Below, one piece after another: positions 14,944 to 22,800 of a stretch of 57,285 nucleotides of DNA. Position 1 is the stretch's first letter; each line of letters begins with the position of its first letter. Source of the stretch: Kalymmatonema hyalinum WJT4-NPBG1 (GTDB taxonomy: Bacteria > Cyanobacteriota > Cyanobacteriia > Cyanobacteriales > Nostocaceae); the NCBI GenBank assembly GCA_019359075.1, contig JAHHIB010000057.1, positions 1 to 57,285 on the forward strand. The letters are read 5' to 3'. The notes beneath the pieces were generated by a model that did no database searches, was not told the origin of the DNA, and worked only from the letters and a program-made list of their open reading frames with translations. A program made the position numbers and the translations under genes.

Positions 14944-15339
14944 TTCTTGCAAAAGTCAATGTTTTTGAGATTAAACCACAGATGGACAGAGATGGACACC
15001 GATATTTATCTGTGTCCATTTGTTTCTAACTATTAATTAACGTGACTTCGATGTATCCTGATTTGACCCCTCTCCAAACCTCCTCCATCTCTCCTCTTCC
15101 CTCCCCTAAGAGGCTACGGTGTACACACAAGTCATCGCATCACTCAAAATTTTCTCGGAACCTCACCCTGCCCTATCGGGCATCCCTCTGGGCGAATTCG
15201 GAGAGGGAAAGATTTTAGCGCAGCTAAAAGCGAGGGTGAGGTTTTGAGCGAGATGTATGTACACCGTAGCTCTGGGGATGGGGGGAAAGAGGTCTATCGA
15301 ACTCACGTTAATTAATCATACTTTTGCAAGAAGTCTATT
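14944..15339. mobile_element. Nested miniature elements (outer about 113 bp, inner 283 bp)
   Basis: The outer ends are inverted: TTCTTGCAAAAGTCAAT at 14944 and ACTTTTGCAAGAAGTCTATT at 15320-15339. Without the inner piece the outer element is about 113 bp, and a 111-bp relative with the same ends and the same internal ACCACAGAT...ATCTGTGT hairpin exists at 52171-52281. The inner segment 15033-15315 has 20-bp terminal inverted repeats (TTAATTAACGTGACTTCGAT against a one-mismatch partner). It also has further nested arms (CTACGGTGTACA and TGTACACCGTAG; ACCTCACCCT and AGGGTGAGGT). No transposase is present, so both are non-autonomous. Confidence 0.7.
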
Positions 15340-16071
15340 ATGGAGATATGGAGAAAGGATATGTTTAACGCAAACCGCAGCTTGTCTACATATATGTACT
15401 TAATAAAATTAAAAATGCAACATTTTTTGTCAAAGAGCACAGGACTTAGGAAGTCTCAGATATCGCACAAACAATTGATATACTGGTGGCAAAAATCGTT
15501 TTGTCCCATCATGGTACGTATTGCCACTAGAGTAGTGGTAACGATTTGTCTAACGGCAGGGGTGTTGGGCATCTTGGGAAGCAATGCTCCTGTGAGTCAT
15601 GCTCAAGCTCTTTTTCCAACTTCTGCTGCAGTCAATACTCAACTGCTAAGCACAACCAGGCACATACAGAACCAACACATAGCATTAAAATCAACAGTAC
15701 CAGATGTTACTGTGTATCGCAGTCCCGACTGTAGCTGTTGTGGTGGGTGGATTAACCACTTAAAGGCACAGGGTTTTGGAATTAAAGACTTTCCCACACC
15801 TGACATTGAAGCAGTAAAACAAAAGTACAACGTGCCAGATAACTTAGCATCTTGCCACACAGCAATTGTTAATGGATATGTTATTGAAGGACACGTACCA
15901 GCACAAGACATCAAACGTCTGCTTCAAGAAAAGCCAAATTCGCTTGGCTTATCTGTTCCCCAAATGCCTGTAGGCACTCCTGGAATGGAGATGGGGAATC
16001 AAAAAGACCCATTTAGTGTGTTTTCCTTTGATAACAAGAGCAGAGTTGCGGTGTTTAATAAGTATTCATAG
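15340..16071 (+). CDS. DUF411 (metal-binding/CopG-like) exported protein
   Basis: The C-terminal part (from about residue 125) is a DUF411 domain: DVTVYRSPDCSCCGGWINHL with the C-x-CC cluster, then LASCHTAIVNGYVIEGHVPA and LGLSVPQMPVGTPGMEM. DUF411 proteins are periplasmic, linked to copper handling, and probably bind metal through these cysteines. A signal peptide (VVVTICLTAGVLGILGSNAP, cleavage near SHAQA) begins at ATG 15511, which would give a 186-residue protein of usual length. ATG 15340 and ATG 15361 (after GGAGAAAGG) lie upstream and have better ribosome binding sites, so the start is uncertain. The gene is flanked on both sides by TTTTGCAARAAGTCTATT ends of miniature elements. Confidence 0.8.
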   Translation: MEIWRKDMFNANRSLSTYMYLIKLKMQHFLSKSTGLRKSQISHKQLIYWWQKSFCPIMVRIATRVVVTICLTAGVLGILGSNAPVSHAQALFPTSAAVNTQLLSTTRHIQNQHIALKSTVPDVTVYRSPDCSCCGGWINHLKAQGFGIKDFPTPDIEAVKQKYNVPDNLASCHTAIVNGYVIEGHVPAQDIKRLLQEKPNSLGLSVPQMPVGTPGMEMGNQKDPFSVFSFDNKSRVAVFNKYS

Positions 16072-16073
16072 CA

Positions 16074-16097
16074 ATTGACTTTTGCAAAAAGTCTATT
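16074..16097. repeat. Solo copy of the TTTTGCAARAAGTCTATT end motif
   Basis: ATTGACTTTTGCAAAAAGTC followed by TATT matches the ends of the miniature elements at 14944-15339 and 52171-52281. It sits between the DUF411 stop and the topoisomerase stop and may be an element relic. Confidence 0.6.
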
Positions 16098-17220
16098 TTT
16101 TGCTCTCTTGCAACAGATGCTGTTCGATAAGTTTAAGAACCGCTGCTTCTTCTGGACGCAGAGAGTCTGATGAAGCTGTTTTTTGATTCGATGCTTCCAT
16201 AAACTCAAATAATGAGTCATCCATATAGGCATCGAGAACCGCAGGATGGACATAATATTTACGGCAAGTCGCTGGACGATTGCCAAGGTGTTCGGCTACG
16301 TTTTTGATAGCCTGAGTTACATTTTTCTTTGCTTGTGTTTGCGATTCAAATCGCCCCATTTCACATAATTCTTGTGCTGCCAAAACAGTACCACCCCAGG
16401 TACGAAAATCTTTAGCAGTAAAGTCTAAACCAGTCATCTCACGCAGATAATCGTTGACATCGTCAGAACCGATAGGTTGACGGTGTCCTTCTTCGTCTAG
16501 ATACTGAAATAATTCTTGTCCAGGGATATCTTGACAGCGTTTGACAATTTTTGCCAAACGGCGATCGCTCAATTCAATGTCATGATCCACGCCACTTTTT
16601 CCCCGGAATTTAAACCGAATTTTGGCACCGGATACATCAACGTGGCGTTAGCGAAGCTCCTCCGAAGGAGGCTCGCGCATTGTTGTTAAACCAAAAGATT
16701 TATTCGTTTGGGCATACTCTTCATTCCCCACACGAATTTTCGTAATTTCCAAGAGTTTCACCACAGTCGCCAGCACTTTTTGTTTTGGTATACCTGTAAG
16801 CGCCATATCCTCTTCAACTCGCTTGCGGATATCTGGCAGTGCTTCCCCAAACGCTATCATTCGGTTAAACTTCGTTTGAGAGCGTACCTGTCGCCAATGC
16901 TGATGATAACGGTACTGCTTGCGTCCTTTAGCATCGCGTCCCGTTGCTTGTAAATGCCCATGTGGTAGTGGACAAATCCAGACTTCAGTCCAAGCTGGCG
17001 GAATAACAAGAGACTTAAAGCGGTTCAATTCCTCCTGATCACAGATTTCTTTGCCGTCTGCGTCAATGTAGCAAAATTCCTCATCAACACGCTGACGCTG
17101 AATTCCTGGAATGGTATCGCTTATGTAGCGCAATCCCACTATCTTTGCTGATTTAACAGGATCGATCTGGAGTGCAGCTTCAACTTCCTTTTTGATTAAT
17201 TCCTTTTGAAGCGTTTGCAT
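16093..17220 (-). pseudogene. DNA topoisomerase IB, broken by a 24-bp palindrome
   Basis: Two minus-strand segments in the same frame (17220-16651 and 16647-16093) together make a type IB (poxvirus-like) topoisomerase of about 375 residues. The N-terminal DNA-binding part has GLRYISDTIPGIQRQR and VIPPAWTEVWICPLPHGHLQ. The catalytic domain has RRLAKIVKRCQDIPGQELFQ, DFTAKDFRTWGGT and the tyrosine region RPATCRKYYVHPAV. Homology runs from LTTMR to RHVDVSG, but eight extra codons (EPPSEELR, then TAA 16650-16648) lie between them. They come from an inserted GAGCCTCC/GGAGGAGCTTCGC palindrome. The frame is kept but the insert brings a stop, so an active enzyme is unlikely. Confidence 0.85.
16645..16676. 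repeat. Small dispersed palindromic repeat inserted in topoisomerase gene
   Basis: The plus strand reads GCGAAGCTCCTCC-GAA-GGAGGCTCGC, nearly a perfect inverted repeat. Its length and GC-rich stem match the very small (21-27 bp) dispersed repeats known from Nostoc. It replaces one codon's worth of homologous protein and adds about 24 bp. Confidence 0.75.
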
Positions 17221-17437
17221 AGGTAAGGAAAGACAAGTTTTGAAGAAAACATCTCATACCATTTTGGAACGGCGATTTTGAATTTTAGATTTTCAAATAG
17301 CTTACTACTAGCCATTATTAAGCCATATGGTATTACAATTTACCTTAGCGAATGACAACTCCATTGCAATCTACACAAAAGCATACTCATCAAGATACAA
17401 ACGAGATATAGCAATCCTAAATCATAAGCCCTGAACA

Positions 17438-17470
17438 AGATCCCCGACTTCTTCAAGAAGTCGGGGATCT
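17438..17470. repeat. REP-like palindrome AGATCCCCGACTTCTT, copy 1
   Basis: Sixteen-base perfect arms around one base (C). An identical palindrome with A at the centre lies at 48361-48393. It sits in the 590-bp gap between the topoisomerase and purB starts, where 17221-17437 and 17524-17760 show nothing gene-like. Confidence 0.85.
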
Positions 17471-17493
17471 GAATAATAAGAAAAACTCTTCAA

Positions 17494-17523
17494 AAAAAGC
17501 CTCTAGAGAAAACTAGAGGCTTT
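17494..17523. terminator. Hairpin with A/T flanks (bidirectional terminator-like)
   Basis: AAAGCCTCTAG pairs with CTAGAGGCTTT around a short GAAAA loop, with an A run on the left and a T-rich right side. It lies in the intergenic region between two diverging genes, so it more likely ends an unannotated small transcript or is a repeat. Confidence 0.45.
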
Positions 17524-17811
17524 AGTAGTAATTGAGAAGAGAAATGCTGGAGAAGCATTGCTGTTTTATTCTGCCTTATGGCTAGCGAAGTACCCACATC
17601 CAGAAGGAAGAGAAAGAATAATGTGTCTTTTGAGACTTTTAAATTATGAAATCACACCCAAAAGGTACAAACTTGAAAGATGTAATAGTATACACATCAA
17701 GCAAGTCACTTTTATATTGAAAAGCAAACTTTTGCCAAAAGTCTGGTAAATAGTCTTTATGACTTCCCGCTATTCTCTGTACAATATGACGGTTGTACTG
17801 TGTGGCGGACT

Positions 17812-19107
17812 GTGATTGAGCGTTATACCTTGCCCGAAATGGGCAATCTGTGGACGGAAGCCTATAAGTTAAAAACCTGGCTGCAAGTAGAAATCGCTGT
17901 TTGTGAGGCGCAGGCTGAGTTGGGTTACATTCCAACTGAGGCGGTTGAGGAGATTAAGGCAAAGGCGAATTTTGACCCAAAGCGGGTGCTGGAAATTGAA
18001 GCTGAAGTCCGCCACGATGTAATTGCCTTCTTGACAAATGTTAATGAATATGTAGGGGATGCAGGACGTTACATTCACCTGGGATTAACCAGTTCCGATG
18101 TGTTGGATACAGCTTTGGCGCTGCAACTGGTAGCCAGTCTGGATGTGTTGTTGCAACGCCTAGAAGATTTGATTTCGGTAATTCGTCAAAAGGCAAAGGA
18201 ACATCGCACTACCGTGATGATAGGACGTTCCCACGGCATTCACGCTGAACCGATCACCTTTGGTTTTAAGCTTGCTGGGTGGTTGGCAGAAGTGTTGCGC
18301 CACCAAGAACGTTTGAAAATTCTACGTGAAACGATCGCAGTCGGGAAAATTTCTGGTGCAGTGGGAACATATGCCAATATTGAACCTCGCGTAGAGGCGA
18401 TCGCCTGCCAAAAACTCGGACTCAAACCTGATGCAGCATCGACACAAGTCATATCGCGCGATCGCCATGCCGACTACGTCCAGCAATTAGCCTTACTCAC
18501 CGCATCAATTGAACGCTTTGCCGTCGAAATCCGCAACCTACAAAGAACAGACGTTCTGGAAGTTGAAGAATTCTTCTCCAAAGGGCAAAAAGGCTCCTCA
18601 GCAATGCCTCACAAACGCAACCCCATCCGTTCGGAACGGTTAACGGGAATGGCGCGAATTATCCGTTCTCATGCGGTTGCTGCTTTGGAGAATGTCGCGC
18701 TGTGGCATGAAAGGGATATTTCCCACAGTTCTGTAGAACGAGTCATTTTGCCGGATGCTTGCATTTTGACGCATTTTATGCTTAAAGAAATAACCGAGTT
18801 AGTGAAAAACCTGTTGGTTTATCCGGAGAACATGGAACGCAATATGAATTTATATGGCGGTGTTGTGTTCAGCCAGAAAGTGCTACTAGCATTGGTAGAC
18901 AAGGGAATGAACCGCGAGGAAGCTTATGCGATCGTGCAAGAAAACGCTCACACTGCTTGGAACAAGCCAGACGGCAATTTCCACGACTTGATTGTCAAAG
19001 ATTCTCGCGTTACCCAAAAGTTATCGCCAGCAGAAATTGAGACGTGTTTTGATCCACAGCAACATCTGCGACACTTAGAGCAGGTATACCAACGACTGGG
19101 AATTTAG
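17812..19107 (+). CDS. purB: Adenylosuccinate lyase
   Basis: A 431-residue enzyme of the fumarase/aspartase superfamily. It cleaves SAICAR and adenylosuccinate to release fumarate in purine synthesis, in the cytoplasm. Visible signatures are GDAGRYIHLGLTSSDVLDTA (about 85-105), GRSHGIHAEPITFGFKLAGW with the catalytic His, and SSAMPHKRNPIRSE (about 262-275), the mobile signature loop carrying the catalytic Ser. GTG 17812 is chosen because family members begin MIERYTLPEMG; an in-frame GTG four codons earlier is possible. It is a single-gene unit with a 590-bp repeat-rich upstream region. The protein is full length and every key residue is present. Confidence 0.95.
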   Translation: MIERYTLPEMGNLWTEAYKLKTWLQVEIAVCEAQAELGYIPTEAVEEIKAKANFDPKRVLEIEAEVRHDVIAFLTNVNEYVGDAGRYIHLGLTSSDVLDTALALQLVASLDVLLQRLEDLISVIRQKAKEHRTTVMIGRSHGIHAEPITFGFKLAGWLAEVLRHQERLKILRETIAVGKISGAVGTYANIEPRVEAIACQKLGLKPDAASTQVISRDRHADYVQQLALLTASIERFAVEIRNLQRTDVLEVEEFFSKGQKGSSAMPHKRNPIRSERLTGMARIIRSHAVAALENVALWHERDISHSSVERVILPDACILTHFMLKEITELVKNLLVYPENMERNMNLYGGVVFSQKVLLALVDKGMNREEAYAIVQENAHTAWNKPDGNFHDLIVKDSRVTQKLSPAEIETCFDPQQHLRHLEQVYQRLGI

Positions 19108-19116
19108 TTTTGTAGT

Positions 19117-19133
19117 GAGCGCTTAAGCGCTTG
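19117..19133. repeat. Palindrome GAGCGCTTAAGCGCTT
   Basis: A short palindrome 10 bp after the purB stop, related to those at 12347 and 50852. It may act as a transcription stop for purB. Confidence 0.5.
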
Positions 19134-19265
19134 CCTCGTTCCCAGGTTCCACCTGGGAATGCACTCCTTGAGGCTCTGCCTCGACTGTTAAATTTCCTGA
19201 AAGATTTTATAGTTACCACAAACAACTTCTACGAAGATATCTCCCTCTAAACGGAAATAAATAAG

Positions 19266-19589
19266 TCATGAATCTGCCTCAATGCTTCCATTTGGATTCT
19301 TAAATGGGTAAGACAAGCCTGATAAAATTTGACTCCCACCTTCCTCAATATTTCTGAGTTCGACTTCCCCTACCCAAAAGCAAAAATTTTCATCATCTGT
19401 ATTTAGAGGTTGGGAAAATACAAGGTGAACGATTCGATAAAGTTCAATCTTTGCATCACCAGATTCGGGACCAAAGGTAAAGTCAAGACGCAATCCCAAA
19501 TTTTGAGGAAGTAAGGAAATTCCAACTAGATCAGGGCTTTTTAAATCTTCCAGAAAGGTTGTTATGTTTTGGGCAATGCTTGTAGTTAT
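19266..19589 (-). CDS. Hypothetical protein, possible immunity-type protein; start uncertain
   Basis: A minus-strand frame of up to 107 codons ends at 19266-19268. Its second half reads NLGLRLDFTFGPESGDAKIE, then FSQPLNTDDENFCFWVGEVE, an acidic soluble protein I do not recognise. Homology-like coding quality extends upstream to ATA ACT ACA AGC at 19589, where an ATG would give MTTSIAQNITTFLEDL. The start codon seems to be mutated to ATA, or translation begins at TTG 19499. The putative start overlaps the stop of a preceding 33-codon tail (19586-19687). A small acidic protein overlapping the tail of another ORF is the pattern of toxin-immunity pairs; this is inference. Confidence 0.4.
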   Translation of the reverse strand: MTTSIAQNITTFLEDLKSPDLVGISLLPQNLGLRLDFTFGPESGDAKIELYRIVHLVFSQPLNTDDENFCFWVGEVELRNIEEGGSQILSGLSYPFKNPNGSIEADS

Positions 19590-19687
19590 GGAATCACAAT
19601 TTTTCCGGTACTGTGTGTATTGGCTCCAGGAACAAATTGTATTTGGCTACCAAATTGATCGTACTTGCGATTAGTTATGATTCCCAC
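19586..19687 (-). pseudogene. Short C-terminal tail of an unrecognised protein
   Basis: From GTG 19687 the minus strand reads NRKYDQFGSQIQFVPGANTH and ends IVIP-TAA at 19586. It looks like the C-terminal end of a larger secreted or polymorphic-toxin-type protein, because YDQFGSQIQFVPGAN is a compact, hydrophilic end domain. Upstream the frame runs into repeat-like filler (GGGTGGGGTGCAG), so the body of the gene is missing. Confidence 0.3.
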
Positions 19688-19802
19688 GTTGACTGCACCC
19701 CACCCCTCAATCCCCTCACCGCAAGCGAGGAGGGGAGGTGAAGTGCAGCTTTGGCGGGGTGGGGTTCTTCAGGAATGATAAGTAATCAACCGAACTATGG
19801 TT

Positions 19803-22800
19803 TTACTGTTTAGCGCACCCAGCAGGAGTAGATCCCAAACTATTCCTACCTGAGGTATGAGAGATCAGCGTAACGTTCCCTTTGCCGTCGAACACCCAAC
19901 CAGTAGCGGGGACAATCTCCACGGTTTCAGCTTTAGACGGTGGTTTCGCAGCAGGTTTCTCTGAGCGCTGCTGTTGCGATGCGATCGCTGATAGACGAGT
20001 ATCTAACCATACCACATCAGTACTGAGGGGTTCGTAAGGATTGGGAGGTAAACCGCCGCGTCCGGTGATAGTAAATTTGTTTTTTTCTATGTCAGAATCT
20101 GTGGTAGCAACGGCAGCACAGCTAGTGTCTGCTATTAGCTCTGATGTATCTGCTAAGACTGTAGGTAGTTCGACTAATCCCAAGCTTTGGTCAGTATCGG
20201 GTGTGTTAAGACTGACTTGACCGCTCAAAGTAGGATTTTGTTGCGAAATCGCTGTGATATCATTTGTTGGTAAGTTATTTGGGTTTAAATCATTAGGGTT
20301 TAACCGCTCAAGCTCTTGCCTACTGAGTGGTGCGATGTTAAAAATACCAGCAGCCCGAATTGTAACGTTTCCTCCCTGACCGCTAAACGCATTGGCGGTG
20401 ATGTCGCTATTTTCACCAGGGGCAGCAACGATAAAGCCACGGGGGGCATCAATGGTGATGTTACCGCCGTCGCCGCCAGCACCAGCCGTACCTGCAGTGG
20501 CGGAGATTTGACTGCCACGACGCAGCAATAACACTTCTCCCAAATTTAAATTAATATTACCGCCTTGGCTAGTAGTAGTTTGAGCAGAAATCGAGGCTTT
20601 ATTGTCAAGAGTTAGATTACCTGCTTGTAGTCTGATATCGCCTGCATTTCCTGTACCATCGCTATTGACTGATATTTTTGCCCTATCTCTAATTGTGACT
20701 CGACGGGCAGGGTTAATGAAGATGCTACCGCCTTGCCCTGTGGAACCAGGAGTAGTGCTTGCAAATAGCCCACTCGTACCTTCACCTTCGACAAACACGA
20801 GATCACTTACCCTATCGGTTGAACCAGAAGATTTCTGTTGTTGTTCAATCAAAGCTAGTCTAGCTGTGAAGTTCGGGTCACTTCCAGCGAGGGTGATACT
20901 ATCTCTAATATTTAGTCTGATAGTTCCAGCTTGACCACTGCTGCGAGTACTTGTTAGGACTTGCCCACCGTTAACTGCTTCAAAGTTATTGGCGTTAATA
21001 GTGATGTCACCCGCGTCACCATCATTTGAGGTAGCCGCCACCACAAGAGCACCATCTGCAACGCGGAAGTTATCTGTACTGACATTGATGCTACCCGCAT
21101 CACCCGATGCACCTCTTTCCGTCAAAGCTATCAGTCCGCTCGAAAATCCTGTAGAACTAATACCTGAAAGGGTAACAGAATCGGAGGCGTTTATACGAAT
21201 TTCTCCCCCTCTACCTCTGCCACCAGGAAGATTACCAAATTCTCGGAAAACCGCAGCACCAATTTGAGAACCATCGGTTAGTGTGAGGGTACGGGTGTTG
21301 ATATCGATATTACCACTGTTGCCTACGCCGCCTGGTAGTACGCTGCTGGTAATAGAACTAGAGTTTGATAACGAAATTAAGTCAGATGCTTGGACAAAGA
21401 TGTTACCTGCATCTCCCTTGCCCAAAGTCACGGCAGAGAGGTTGGCATTATTAATTATCGAAAGTGAGTTGGCTGCCAACCTGATATTACCACCCTTACC
21501 CACGCCTAGCGATTCTACTGTGCTGAAGACACCACTAAAGCGACCATTGCTGCCTGTACCGTTGAAGGTAATGGCATCGCGGGCGTTAATATTGATATTG
21601 CCTGCGTTTCCCTGACCAAAGGTGCTAGCAGCGAGTTGAGCGCCATTGGTTAAAGATAGCGAGCCAGTTGTGACTTGGATATCGCCTGCCTTGCCTACGC
21701 CACCAGATTCTACTGTGCTGTAGGCCCCAGTGGGGTTTTGATTGCTGCCAGTGCCATCAAACTTAACAGTATCGCGGGCATCGATGGTGATATTGCCGCC
21801 ATTTCCCCGCCCTGAGGTGCTGGAATTGAGTTGAGCGCCATTGCTTAGTGTAAGTGACCCAGTTTTTATCCCGATGTCTCCCCCCTTACCAGCTACTCCT
21901 CCAGATAATACTGAGCTGACGAGACCACTTGAGTATCCATTACTACCTACGCCATCAAAATTAACGGCTTCACGGGCATTAATAGTGATATTGCCTGCAT
22001 TCCCACGCGCAGAGGTAAATAGTTGACCGCCATTAGTTAATGACAGGGTTCCGGTGGTCACTAGGATATCTCCGCCATTACCTTGAGAACCTAAAGTATT
22101 TGCACCGCTTTGAAGTCCATTACTACCTACGCCGTCAAAGGCAACTGTATCGCGGGTATCGATAGTGATGCTGCCTGCATTACCTTGCCCGAAGCTATTA
22201 GCATTGAGTTGACCACCATTTTTTAACAGCAGCGCCCTAGCATTCACGCTGATATCTCCACCATTACCTACACCATTACTTCCCAGCGTAGTGCTTGCAC
22301 CGCTGCCAAGAAGTCTATCGTTTCCTACGCCGTCAAAGGTCACAGTGTCACGGGCATTAATGGTGATATTACCTGCATTCCCCCGCCCATTTGTGCTGGT
22401 AGATAGTGCTGCGCCATTGGTAACAGAAAGGGAACCTGTTGTCACCCGGATGTCTCCTCCCTTACCGACACCACTTAGCAAACCGCTTTGAATACCACTA
22501 ATTCCATCGCCCACTATGCCATCTAAATTAACTGTATCGCGGGCATCAACAGTAATATTGCCTGCGTCACCTTGCCCCAAAACGTCGGTATTCAGTTGAG
22601 CACCATTAGTTAATGAGAGTGAGCCAGTTGTCACCCGGATATCTCCTCCCTTACCGACAGCTTGTGTACTCACAGTGCTTGAGGCATAACTATTACCGTC
22701 AAAGGTAATCGTATCGCTCGCATCAATCGTGATATTTCCGGCGTCGCCTTTTCCTAAGGTGCTGCTACTGAAAAATGCTCCATTGTTCAATGATAGAGTA

